Below, one piece after another: positions 11,836 through 23,182 of a stretch of DNA of 64,000 nucleotides (position 1 is its first letter; each line of letters opens with the position of its first letter). Source of the DNA: Pelecanus crispus (lineage: Eukaryota; Chordata; Aves; Pelecaniformes; Pelecanidae); the NCBI RefSeq assembly GCF_030463565.1, contig NC_134643.1, positions 10,001-74,000 on the forward strand, given 5' to 3'. The notes under the pieces were generated by a model. The model was not told the DNA's origin and did not search any database. It saw only the letters and a program-made list of their open reading frames with translations. Made by a program: the position numbers and the translations under genes.

Positions 11836-13795
11836 TGCAGAGCCATACCTTAATTCCAGAGGGGTGGTTCCCATTTAGGAATACCATTGAGACACCAATT
11901 AGGGCCTGCCATTAAAGAAAAAAGCCTCAACAACCTAGGCATATCGACACACTAACCATAGACTACTAAACACTATGCCACATGACCCTAGCTGCACACC
12001 CCTGGGGCAGGGCAGCTCCAACCCACACATGCAGACAGACACCACATGGAACTGCATGAACGACACGCCTCAAACATGGCGAGAACAACACCTTGACAGA
12101 AAACACCATCGAGCAAGACAACCTGGAGGACTGTGATGGGAGGAGGATCTACAGCAAGTCCAAAGGAAAAAAGCCTCACAGCCCATGACAAGAAGTTTCT
12201 TGCAAAACTGAGAAGATGAACGCTCAAGAAGCCTGGCTTCAAGACCTATGAAGGTAAGGACGCAGGGAAGAAATCCCAGTCCGCAAAAAGGGACAGCTAG
12301 AGAGCAGAGCTGCTCAAAGCAAGGAACAACACAGCAAAAGAATGCCATCCAGAAACTTCCGAGATGCAACACCAATCCACGCTGCAAGTTGGTAACGCAA
12401 GACAAGAAGCACCCAACTGGGACTGAGCCGATGAGTCCAGATATTCAAAACCCTAGTGATAGTGCCCAAGGCACATGCCACACTCCTTGACAGCAAACGT
12501 GACATCAAGAGCCAAGAGAAGTCTGATACACAGAAGACAAACCAACCAAACAACACAGCAACAGACACAGGATGGAGCCACCCTGCCTGCCACAGGCTAG
12601 TATCACACTATTATGTAACCTTCTCCCATTACCTGCCCAAAGGGTTCCCTTCCTGGACAGCCCCCTCCCCTACACTGTCTTTTAAGCCCCTTCCTGCAAC
12701 TGCCACCCTTGCCTCCTCCCTCCACAGACCCTTCTCCAGCACCCAGTCTTCAACTTAGCTTTCAGGGGGCCTGGAGTCTGAATCCATCCTTGAGAAGAAA
12801 ATCCACACTCAGTTCACAGGATTGATCCTGCAGTCGCCAGGGTCCTCTTCATCATCTGCAAAGAAAAAAACACAAAAAAGAACAAACCCAAACCAAAAAC
12901 CCACCCACAGACAGCACCACCAGCAGTCAGCATTGCTTACATCAGTACTGACCTTGCCCACAACATCTCCCACACCTCTGACACATCGGGATGGTCCTGC
13001 TCACCTGCTTTGCGCTGATTCCACACTCAGATGCTGTTGCTGTCATCACTTGGGACACCTAGAATACCAAGAGACAAAATTACAGTTCCCCTTGTAAGAA
13101 AAATCACCAGCCCCATGCTCTTCCTCTCTGCCACCCAGCTCACCTCAAATGCTCATCCAGTTCCAAACACAGCTCCCACACAATCTGCAAATTCAGACAC
13201 AAACGCTTCAACTGACTTGCAACATAATGCTTTGCTCTTAAATGCCGAGCCAGGCTCACCTGCGCAAACTGCTCATCTGCCTGTGGCATCACCCCTCCCA
13301 GCCTGCATGTGGCACCTGCAAGAGCCCAAGCAAAGAAGCACACACTGAGGTAATGCCCACAACAAGAGCCTGCCCGCACCTATTCCCACCCCATGCCGCT
13401 TCACCTTTGCCATTTGACTGCGCTTCCTCTACTGTTGTCAGGGTGCCACATTCATGCTTGCACACCACCTGTAAGACCCAAACAACAAGGGATGATTGTA
13501 ACTCCAACCAGCAATACAACCCCTCAGAAATAGCCACTACTGCAGCCTAGCAATCACTGCTCACCTTGCCCAAAACAGCTCTGGTGCCCATATGCCACAT
13601 TGCTCCTCCCTTCAGACCTTCAAATCAAAAATAAAAACACCAAGTAACATCTAGAGGGCAGTCAGATATCCATCAGTCACATCTGCCCTCTAATACCATG
13701 CACCGACTCACCTTCTTACAGAGCTCCACTCTATGACAGCTATTGGGGCACCACTCGTCACCCTGCAAAAATAATATTATCAGTGATGTCACCCA
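11836..13795 (-). repeat. array unit 3 (~1.96 kb), best-preserved exon-like blocks
   Basis: Minus-strand blocks bounded by AG before and GT after: g 12633-12693 (61 bp), f 12953-13058 (106), e 13144-13184 (41), d 13260-13315 (56), c 13405-13468 (64), b 13565-13617 (53) and a 13712-13762 (51). Blocks c, d and e join in phase. They give an uninterrupted ~53-codon frame containing VVCKHECG, GGVMPQADEQ and WELCLELDEHL. Block f then has a TGA. No known domain was recognised. It may be a decayed multi-exon gene unit, a noncoding transcript or chance. Confidence 0.7.
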
Positions 13796-15972
13796 GATCC
13801 AGAGTGATGCATGAACAATTCCAGAAGGCTTGTTCCCATTTAGGAATACCATCAAGAGACCAAGTAGGGCCTGCCATTAAAAAAACAACTCCAAAACCAT
13901 GAGACCAAACCTTTGAGCCCCCCATAAAAAAAGCCTGCACACCTTGAGATGCAATCTGCTTCACTACCACTGAACACACCCTCCCACATGGCCCTGCTCA
14001 TCCCCATAAAACACTATTGAAATGAGCAGTCTGCACAAACTGAGGATGTCTGCTCGATCCCAGAGTAGCACACGACCTTCGCCTCAACAGCCTTGGCATA
14101 TCAACATACAAACCATAGACTACTAACACTATGCCACATGACCCCAGCTGCACACCCCCAGGGGCAGGGCAGCTCCAACCCCCACAAACATGCACGTAGA
14201 CAGACACCGCATGGAACTGCGTGAATGATGCGCCTCAAAGGCAAGAGAAAACTCTCGGCAAGAAGAGCGACACTGCAACACGAGATTCAATCAAGCAAGA
14301 CGACCTGCGGGAACATGATGGGTGGAGTATCTACAGCAAGTCCAAAGGAAAAAAAACCATCACAACCTGCAACAAGGAGTTTCTTGCAAAACTGAGGAGA
14401 TGAACGCTCAAGAAGGCTGGCTTCCAGACCTACAAAGGAAAGGATGTAGGGAAGAAATCCCAGTCTGTGAAAAGGGACAGCTAGAGAGCAGAGCCGCTCA
14501 AAGCCACAAACACCACCACAAGATAAGATCATCTGGAAACTTCTGAGATGCAACACCGATCCACACTTCAAGCTGGGAATGCAAGACAAGGAGTGCCCAG
14601 TTTGCACCATACTGATGAGTCTAGGCATTTGAGACTCTAGGGATAGTGCCCGAGGCATGTGCCATGCTCCTTGAGCACAGATACAGCTTCGAGACCCAAG
14701 GAAGTTCTAAGATGCAAAGGACAGACTGCACAAACAACACAACAGACAAAGGATGGAGCCACCCTGCCCGGCACATGCTACCGTCACAATCAAGAATAAC
14801 CTGCTCCTGTTACCTGGCCAAAGGGTTCGCTTCCTGGACAGCCCCCTCCCCCCTACACTGTCTTTTAAGCCCCTTCCTGCAACTGCCAACTTGGTGCCAC
14901 CCCCTCCACAGACCCTTCTCCAGCACCCAGTCTTCAACTTAGCTTTCGGGGGCCAGGAGCCTGTATCCATCCTGAACAAGATAAATCACACTCAGTCCAC
15001 AGGATGGATCCTGCAGTCGCCAGGGTCCTCTATCATCTGCAAAAGAAAACCCAATGACCTAACAAACCCAAACCAAAAACCAATCCGCAGACACCACCAC
15101 CAGCAGTCAGCATTGCATCAGCCAATACAGACTTTCCCACAACGTCTCCCACCTCGGACATGCCAGGATGGTCCTGCTCACATGCTCCATGCCAATTCCA
15201 AACTCTGATGCTGTTGCTGTGGTCACTTGAGGTGCCTAGGATACCAAGAGACACAAAATTACCTTTCCATTTGTGAGAAAAATCACTGGCCCCGTGCTCT
15301 TCCTCTCTGCTACCCACCTCACCTCAAATGGTCATCCAGTTCCAAACACAGCCCCCATTGAACCTGCAAATACAAAAGAGAAATACTTCAATCAAACTGC
15401 CACATGATGCTTTGCTGTTAAATGCCAAGACAGGCACACCTCCTAGGCCATCTTGTCAGCCTGCAGCATCACCCCTCTGAGCATGCTTGGGGCACCTGCA
15501 AAAACCCAAGCAAAAAGGCGCATGCTGAAGTATTACCTAAAAGGAGAGCCTGCCCACACCTATCCCTGGCCCTGCTGCTTCACCCTGGCCGGTTGCCTGC
15601 ACTTCATGTGCTGCTGTCAGGGTGCCACGATGACAATAGCATACCACCTGTAAGACTCAAACAACAAGGGATAATTTTAACTTCAAGCAGCAATACAACC
15701 CCTCAGAAATAGCCACTACTTCAGCCCACCGATCACCTTGCCTAAAATAACTCTGGTGCCCATATGCCATGTCACTCCTCCCTTCAGACCATGAAATAAA
15801 ATAAATACCATCCATAGTAAATATATAGCCACTAGTCACATCTTCCCTCTAATACAATGCACCAACCCACCTTCTTACACCACTCCGCTCAGCTCTCCTA
15901 CATCACCCTTTGGTAGGCTGGTCATGCCTCTGCATCTGCAAAAACCATATTATCCAAGAATCCACCATGATG
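13796..15972 (-). repeat. array unit 4 (~2.18 kb)
   Basis: Collinear with unit 3 along its whole length. Intron-like parts are about as similar as the blocks; for example CAATACAACCCCTCAGAAAT is shared at 13511 and 15691. Block c (~15588-15651) is 64 bp and open; block d (~15440-15495) is 56 bp but ends in an in-frame TAG. Similar conservation inside and outside blocks argues for recent duplication rather than purifying selection on a protein. Confidence 0.75.
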
Positions 15973-16865
15973 CAGACTGATACCTTATCAATTCCAGAGG
16001 GCTTCTTCCCAATTGGAAATACCATTGAGACACCAGCTACAGCCTACCAGAAAAAAACCCAAAACACTAACATGAAAACCAACCCCCCCCCCCAAACCTT
16101 TAAGCCCACTACTGCCGATCGCTACAGGCATTCGAGACCCTAGGATAGAAACCAAGGCACATGCCATGCTCCTTGAGCTCTGAAAGAACATCAAGAGCTA
16201 AGTAAGTCTTCAACACAGAAGACATACTATACAAACAACACAACAGGTTGGAACCGCCCTGTCCAACACATTAGCTTCATGCTGAAGACTAACCCACTTG
16301 CTTTCCCTGCCCAAAGGGGACCATTCCTGCACAGTCCTCTCCCCTACGCTGTATTTGAAACCCCTTCCTGCAACTGCCAACCTCATCCCCTCCCTCCACA
16401 GACCCCTCTCCAGCACCCATGCTTTGACTTGGCTCTCAAACAACCAAGAGCCTAAATTGATCCTCAACAAGAAAACCAACACTCAATGCACAGGATTAAT
16501 CTGGCAGTTGCAAGGTTTGTCTTCATCATCTGCCAAAAAACCCACAGAAAAAACAAAAAACCACCCCAAACCAAAAACCAATCCACAGACACCACCACCA
16601 GCAGTCAGCATCGCAAACGTCAATACGGGCCTTTGCCGCAACATCCCACACCTCAGACGCACCTTGGATCTCCACTCCAATTCCAGAGTTGGACACTGTT
16701 GCTGTTGTCGCTTGAGGTGCCTAGGATACCAAGAGACAAAATCAACTTTGTGCTTGCAGTAAGTCACCAGCCCCCTGCTCCTCGTCACTACTACACAGCT
16801 CACCTCACAGGCTCACCCATTTCCAAAGGCAGCTCCCAAAGAACCTGCAAAACCAGAGACAAACT
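15973..16865 (-). repeat. array unit 5, internally deleted terminal copy
   Basis: Contains the landmark at 15973, block g near 16308-16370, block f near 16625-16715 and block e near 16810-16850; the repeat then stops. The landmark-to-block-g distance is ~340 bp, against ~1.0 kb in units 1 and 4, so about 0.7 kb is deleted. Block f is open here, unlike in unit 3. Confidence 0.7.
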
Positions 16866-18404
16866 CTTCAACCAAAAGCCCTAATTACCTACAAAGTCCC
16901 TTATGGAATTACCGAGCCTGTCATCCAACAGAAAAATCACCATGGCATGACATGTGGGCTTAAATATCTAAGATAGACACCTTACAACTACAAAAACTGA
17001 CAATAAAACACAATAGAGGAACAAGGACCATAGAACATAACTGCCATTACTGACACTAGAGCAGACCTCATGGGGCACTTGGAGAGAAAAAAATGTCAGG
17101 GTAATAGAAAAAGCTCACGTGCCCAGGACTGTAATAAGAGATGAACCCCTGGGTGGAGACTGTTACAAGGGCACTTAAGACGCATCTTCTTAGAGAAATA
17201 CCAGGTAAGACAGTGACAGAAGCCTGCACAGAAAAAATATGCCTAGTCAATGCCTGTAAGTAGCAATGACCGTGACACAGGGACCAACAGTGAAGGGATG
17301 GACAGGAAAATTAAATCAGGAAATGAAATAGCCAAGAGGCAGAGAAACATAGACCTCAGTTCTGGAGAATATATCTTAACATACCTTAATGCAGCTAATG
17401 CTTTCCGAGATGAGCCTCATCCAACACTCAGAGCCACGTGAAGCTATGCAGTGGCCCAGGCAGTTCACACCGTGTCTCATGTGAATGCGGTCACACCTCC
17501 CATCGGCTGTGGCAAGACTGAAATAGAACAGGCCTCACTGACACCCAAAACTAACTGTGAAACTCATCCAAGAAATGCTGATGAACCCACCTCCCTTTCC
17601 CAACTATCCCCTGGTCCCAAAACTTTAGAAGCCCCTTCTCCTCTCCTGAACTGTCAAGGAAGGAAGGCCGCTCCTGCCCGACAACTCCTGCCCTGTATTT
17701 GCACCCCTAAACCCCCTTTATCAACTGCTCCTTAGGAGCTGTTCTTCAAATCCCTATCCCGCATGCTGTGACCACCTCCCATCTTATGTCTTCCCATAGA
17801 CTCTGGGTTCTGTCACAAGCCTGCAAAATAAGCAAAGTCCCAACACCTACAATATAAGTAAAATCTACTATGAACCATAAAGATTCCAACAGTCAATTAG
17901 TACTCTGTGGACAATTGGGAAAGATAGCAAGCTGTTCCATATGCTGAAAAGTGTTATGGCTTACATCCCTGCTGCTTTCCTGAGAAATGCTTAAACTCTA
18001 TATAAAGATATGTCTAAGAGGCTCATCTGAACCCATAACTAAATCATTTCACTAACAGTCTTATTAAGACATAGTATCAGTAACTTACATGGTATACAGC
18101 AAAGCCAATTAATTAATAAAGTTATGCCTTGAACAAAGTCAGGAAGTCCAGCAAAACACAAAGTACTTACAATTAGAAAAAAATAATTACTGTTAAGCCA
18201 ACTGGCCACCCCTAAAAACCTGATACAAAATTATCAAACTGAGAAAGAAAAGAGAGACAGATGTAAACATACTTTCTATTACATGTGAAGCTGAACATCA
18301 ACAGGCCCTGAATTCATTACCTCAAACAAACACCTCTGCTTCTTTAAACCTCAAAAGATACCTGCCCAAACACATAAAAAAAGCCCAAAAACTCCTATTA
18401 ACTG
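16866..18404. other. no gene recognised between array and LTR
   Basis: Short open frames occur, for example 17250-17441 and 17451-17735 on the plus strand, but I recognise nothing in them. A run of purines (AAAAAACAGGGGAA, 18405-18418) ends the stretch directly before a TG, as a retroviral polypurine tract would. The region could therefore be the 3' internal part of another provirus on the plus strand. Confidence 0.4.
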
Positions 18405-18418
18405 AAAAAACAGGGGAA

Positions 18419-18952
18419 TGTTGATACTGCAGAAGCCCAGGAACAGAATGAGCTCCCTGAGCCGAGGCTGTGGCTTAAATACCCCAGGCCCCGCCCACCA
18501 CCCCACCCACAATCACCTGGGAGAGGGGAGGGGCAAAACACCAGAAGGCATAAAGGCTGTCAGAGGAGCAACAGGGATTGCCTTACCTGCCACAAGATAA
18601 CAGCGTGCAAAGCGCTGAAGAGAGGAAGCGGCCCTCGCCAGAAACAACAATATCTGCTGTTTTACCACATCTACGGCATCAGCAATGTGACCGGGTAGGA
18701 AATTAAACTTCATTTATCTGGAGTATAAATAGAAAATGATAGGTGCTATACTAAGCTATGTAGGAAAACAGCTCATTACATGCAATAACAGTGTTGCTAA
18801 TGAAAATTATGTGCTTTAGCGTCCTATCAAAAAAGACCAAAATACTATAGGGTTGGGCTTCATTTCTAGCAATACCACAGGTGCTACCTAACTGTCCTGG
18901 TTTCACTAGTATAGCAAAATCTACTAGCAAAATCTACTACTTGAAGGCAACA
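18419..18952. mobile_element. LTR-like block, TG...CA, orientation unsettled
   Basis: The block begins TGTTGATACTGC and ends GGCAACA, is 534 bp long, and is flanked on both sides by polypurine-type tracts. These are AAAAAACAGGGGAA on the left and, on the minus strand, AAAGGGGGGGGAAA on the right. It lies where the 3' LTR of the minus-strand provirus is expected. Apart from a weak match at the start (AGTAGTAG, ATTTTGCTA) it does not resemble the 5' LTR at 24984-25490. A plus-strand TATAAATAG lies at ~18723. Confidence 0.5.
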
Positions 18953-18966
18953 TTTCCCCCCCTTTG
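18953..18966 (-). promoter_or_regulatory. polypurine tract candidate of the provirus
   Basis: Minus-strand AAAGGGGGGGGAAA lies directly before TG, at the end of the internal region and ~170 bp after the env remnant. This is the usual primer for plus-strand retroviral DNA synthesis. Confidence 0.65.
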
Positions 18967-19137
18967 GAAGTTTCAACATCTTCTTTTGAGACTTCCACCT
19001 CTCCTACAAAACCCAACTACACAATGAATAATAACATAAATGCACACTAACAAAATCACTACAACTATTATTAATCCACTTATTTTCTTAATTAACAAAG
19101 ATAAATCCGGAATCCAGGAAGTTAACCATTTCCAAAC

Positions 19138-19413
19138 TTACGCAAACCCTAAGGACGTGTCGTCTTTCTGAATTTCATGAAAAAGCCGAGTTTGTTCCCA
19201 AATCTTATTCAAATCCATGGTTATCCTTCCCAATTGGTTGATATAGGTACAACAACTGCTGTTAATAATGGTACATGCTCCTCCTTGAGAGGCTAATATC
19301 ATATCTAGTACCGTTCTATTCTGTGTTGTAATAGTAGCTAGGCCTAAGGTAACCCAAGTTTGTTTACAGTCTGGTTCAAAGTAAAATACCCACAAACTCC
19401 ATGTTCGCTTCAT
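19138..19413 (-). pseudogene. env transmembrane-subunit remnant
   Basis: A 91-codon frame contains a CX6CC motif (19249-19275) preceded by the heptad-like region typical of gammaretroviral TM proteins, where it forms the disulfide with the surface subunit. The surface subunit, fusion peptide and most of the TM N-terminus are absent; the frame begins 3 bases after the integrase frame ends. The N-terminal part carries a CKQTWVTLG-like stretch I cannot place with confidence. It encodes only a fragment and cannot act in entry. Confidence 0.75.
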
Positions 19414-20456
19414 GAATTGTTCTTTTTAAATGTTAACTGCAGAGAGCTTTCACTTGGTTTTTCCACAGTCCACTTATCTGGTGGAAGTCCCTTCTTAATC
19501 CAGGTGTAATGAATGCATGGTCCTATTCCATCAGGCTTGACTGCAGTATATGTAGTCGGGAGCACTTGAAAGGGTCCTTTCCAATGTTCTTTTAAAGGTT
19601 CATCATTCCAGGTTCTCAGATAGACCCAGTCTCCTGGTTGAATCTTATGGACTGCAGTATCTAAGTTCAAAGTTGTTCTCGACTGTAGGTACCTGTAGAG
19701 AGAAGACAAAACCTTTCCTAGAGAGATCAAATATTCCTTAAGGTACTATTTTCCCATTAATTCTATAGATCCTGGCTCATGGTTTATACTTTGGTAAGGT
19801 TTCCCATATAATATTTCAAAAGGGCTAACCTTTTCTCTAGATTTTGGTGTAATCCTTGCTCTCAACAATGCCAATGGGGGAGCATCTGGCCACTTCAGTT
19901 GTGCCTCCTGACAAATTTTATTGAGTTGTCTTTTAATTGTTTGATTCATTCTTTCTACCTTTCCGCTAGACTGCGGCCTCCATGGTGTATGTAAATCCCA
20001 TTTTATTTCTAATATTTTTGCTAATGTTTGAAGTACCTTTGCTACAAAATGTGGTCCTCAATCTGAGGACATTCCAATTGGAATCCCAAAACCAGGTATT
20101 GTTTCTTTCAATAATACATTAACTACCTCTCTAACCTGGTTGGTGGGACAGGGAAAAGCTTCTGGCCACCTGGAAAACGTATCCACCGATACCAATAGAT
20201 ACCGATACCCGCTTTGCCTGGGAAGTTCTGAGAAATCTATTTGCCAATACTTGCCTGGTGTATTTCCCTTTTTAGTTTTCCCAGGCAGAGGTCTAAGTTG
20301 TGTTTGTGGATTGTTTCGCTGACAGATTTCACACTTCTGAATGGTGCTCTTGGCTACATTTTCCATCCCTATGCTTAGAACATAAAGTTTAACGTCCATA
20401 ACAGCTTCTATTCCCCAACGTGTTTTCTTATGCTCTTCTTCCATGAATCCTCTCAT
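19410..20456 (-). pseudogene. integrase, broken
   Basis: The frame shows CEICQRNNP from the zinc-binding HHCC region, then the core with the first aspartate in WQIDFSELP and the second in MSSD. The second aspartate is followed immediately by an in-frame TGA at 20058-20060. The core continues to the glutamate in GKVERMNQ (~19945). A C-terminal basic domain follows in another frame (19410-19730), with the WVYLRTW motif typical of gamma-like integrases. At least two interruptions are visible. Confidence 0.88.
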
Positions 20457-20651
20457 AACAGTTGGGGTCGCTACCGCTCAGTCATCATTTGTAATCCCCA
20501 ATCTGTCTCAATTCTTTTCTGCATTAAGCAATTTAGCTAACTGATTGTTCTCCTTATTATAGTTCAGTGGTCCCTTCAGGTTTTCGTATTTTTCAGGCCA
20601 TATCCCAAGGACCTGTTCTGCTGCTGCTCTCTTAGCCGCCAAATCCGCTTG

Positions 20652-21707
20652 TCAATTTCCAACTGCTGCAGGAGCATTCCCAAATTGATGAGCTTTACAA
20701 TGCGTAACTGCCACTCGCTTGGGCAGTTTGATAACTGGCAACAATTTTCCTATTAAGTATCCATAATTAACGGGTGTACCTTGTGATGAAAGGAGACCTC
20801 TCTCTTTCCATATGGCCCCATGTGCATGAACAACCCCAAATGCATACTTAGAGTCTGTCCATATATTCACAATCTTTCCTTCAGCAAGTTCTAGGGCTCT
20901 TACTAGGGCTACTAGCTCCGCCTTCTGGGCTGATGTATTAGCCGGGAGAGCTTTAGCTTCTAATTCTTGTATTTCCTTTCCTCCAATCATGACAGCATAT
21001 CCTGCTCTCCGAACTCCATCGATAGCTTGACTGCTTCCATCTATGAACAGATTTAGTTCGGCCTGTTCCAGCAGGGTATCTTTCAAGTCCACCCTGCTGG
21101 AATAGACCCGTTCGACTGTTTGTAGGCAATCGTGTTCTAATTCTGTTTCTCCAGGCAGCGGTATTGGGGTGGCTGGATTCAGAGTTGTAGTCCCTTTTAG
21201 CTCCACATCATCTCGTTCTAGCAGCACGGCCTGATATTTTATCATCCGGCTAGGGGACAGCCAATGTCCCCCCTTTTGTTCCAAAATGGTCGTAACTGCA
21301 TGTGGTACTTGTGCTGTTATCTGTTGTCCCAAAGTCAGTTTCCTAGCCTCTTGAATAAGTAGCACTGTCGCAGCAACAGCTCGTAGACATGAAGGCTGAC
21401 CCTTACTCGCTCGATCCAGTCGTTTAGAAAAATATCCCACAGGGCGTTTCCAGGATCCAGCTTTTTGAACTAAAACACCCAACCCGACACGCTGCCTCTC
21501 ACCTACAAACAGCTCGAATGGCTTCTCCAAATTTGCAAGTCCCAAGGCCGGTGCTGACATCAAATCTCGTTTTAGTTGACGGAAGGCTTTGCGGCACTCG
21601 GGTGTCCATTCCAGGATTTCTCCCGTTCCTTTCGCTGCTTCATAGAAAGGTTTAGCGGTCAGTCCAAAATTAATAATCCATAATCGACACCCCCCCTGCC
21701 ATTCCAA
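20652..21707 (-). pseudogene. RT connection and RNase H domain, open over 351 codons
   Basis: The longest surviving open frame of the element. The first part matches the end of the reverse transcriptase and connection (FELFVGERQ, GYFSKRLD). The second part is RNase H, with acidic residues in LFIDGSS, AQKAELVAL and WTDSKYAF, the D-E-D arrangement of the catalytic site. A His-containing VTHCKAHQ follows. It has no start of its own and was made as part of a polyprotein. The junction to integrase (20457-20651) contains stops. Confidence 0.9.
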
Positions 21708-22460
21708 GAAAGGCCCTCAGTTCTCGTTTTGATCTGGGTTCTGGTATCTGACAAATCGCTTCTTTCCTCTCAGTCCCCAAACTTTGCTGTCCTTTGGTAA
21801 TGGTGAAACCCAGATAGGTGACTGTTTGTTGGGCAATTGGTGCCTTCTGTTTTGACACTCTATATCCCATTGTTCCCAAGAAGTTCAAAAGATCAACAGT
21901 ATATTGTACAGATTCCTCCTGTGTTTGAGTTCCCAGGAGGATGTCATCTATGTATTACAGTAAAGTCACTCCCTTATTGTCCTGCCAGGTTTCCAATTCC
22001 TTAGCCAATTGATTCCCAAAGATTGTTGGGCTATTCTTGAACCCTTTGAGGGAGGACAGTCCAGCATAATTGAGTTTTTTGACTCGTTTTAGGGTTTTCT
22101 CACTCAAAGGCAAATAATTTTTGGCTTTCAAATTCCAAGGGTATACAAAAGAAGGCATCTTTTAGATCCAATACTGTGACCCACTGATCAATCTCTTTAA
22201 TGGCAGTCAGTAAGGTATATGGATTTGCTACCACTGGGTGGACGTCTTGCACTGTTTGATTAATTGCCCTCAAATCCTGTACTAACCGATACTCATCTGA
22301 GTGTGGCTTTTTTCACTGGTAAAATTGGGGTATTATATTCCGACTGACTTTCCCGTAATAATCCATGGGTTACAAATGTCTCTATTAGATGTTCCAAACC
22401 TTTTCTACTTTCCAATTTTACAGGATACTGTTTTCACCTTACTGGTCGTGCCCCTGGCTT
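21670..22460 (-). pseudogene. reverse transcriptase, frameshifted with stop at the catalytic motif
   Basis: Fragments in different frames cover the fingers and palm. The YIDD catalytic motif is present at ~21943-21954, but the codon before it is TAA (21955-21957), where a glutamine is usual. Downstream, LGTMGYRVSKQKAP and VTYLGF match the thumb side of the palm. Upstream, the 22158-21955 frame shows SSLKGFKNSPTIFG. Substrate and template binding cannot be restored by reading one frame. Confidence 0.88.
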
Positions 22461-22919
22461 TCATATGACATTCACTGGTTCTGCAGCACGGGATTGTCCT
22501 TGTATCCCGGAGGCCCGTACCGAGGGGGTTACTGCATTCAGTAGTTCTTCCGGAACAGTGTCGGGTTCCGAGTTCTCTCGTATTTCTTCCTGTAACAGAA
22601 ACAATTGCACCCCCAAGGCTTTTTCTTCAAGTATTTGTACTTGTATATTATCACCTTCAAACACAATCTGGGCATTCAATTTACTAAGTATGTCTCTTCC
22701 CAGCAAAGGCATGGGGTAATTGGGAATATACAAGAATTTGTGAGTAAAAATTCGATTACCAATTCCACACTTAATTGGTTGAAAGAAAGGCCTTACTTCC
22801 CTTTTTCCTGTTGCCCCAATAATAGGCATACTTTGCTTACTTATTTTACCTTTACAGGTGTTTAACATTGAGTATGCTGCCTCCATGTCAACTAAGAAAT
22901 TTATTTTATCATTCCCCAA
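22461..22919 (-). pseudogene. retroviral protease with altered active site
   Basis: A 152-codon open frame in which the active-site triplet, normally D-T/S-G, reads D-M-E (22881-22889) within FLVDMEAAYSML. The C-terminal LLGRDILSKLNAQI is well preserved and identifies the fold. With the second and third active-site residues replaced, the aspartyl protease should be inactive. The frame leads on into the start of RT with a break at ~22460. Confidence 0.87.
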
Positions 22920-23060
22920 CTTCAGGGTAACCAGGGGTTCTGTTGGGAGTACTTTTGAGTCATCCCCTGGTCCCCTTCAGTCGGAATCTTGACCTAAAGT
23001 AAGCAATTCCTCTACCCGAGGAGTCTCTTTCTGGAAGGGGTTTCGATTTTGATTTAGAGG

Positions 23061-23102
23061 GCACTCCCTTTTCCAGTGCCCCCTCTGCCTGCAGAGAGCA
23101 CA
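23061..23102 (-). other. nucleocapsid CCHC zinc knuckle
   Basis: Minus-strand translation gives C-A-L-C-R-Q-R-G-H-W-K-R-E-C, exactly the C-X2-C-X4-H-X4-C spacing used to package retroviral RNA. There is a single knuckle, as in gammaretroviruses. It lies between the end of the capsid frame (23183) and the protease frame. Confidence 0.9.
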
Positions 23103-23182
23103 CTCATCTCTACCTAAAAATTGGTGTTCCCTCGGCCCCCTGGGAAGTTTTGTATTTCCTTTTAAGGGGGGCCTCTTGATCC

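Noticed and set aside
17250-17735. Two short plus-strand frames between array and LTR
   Set aside because: No recognisable retroviral or cellular motif; could be decayed internal retroviral sequence but nothing proves it.
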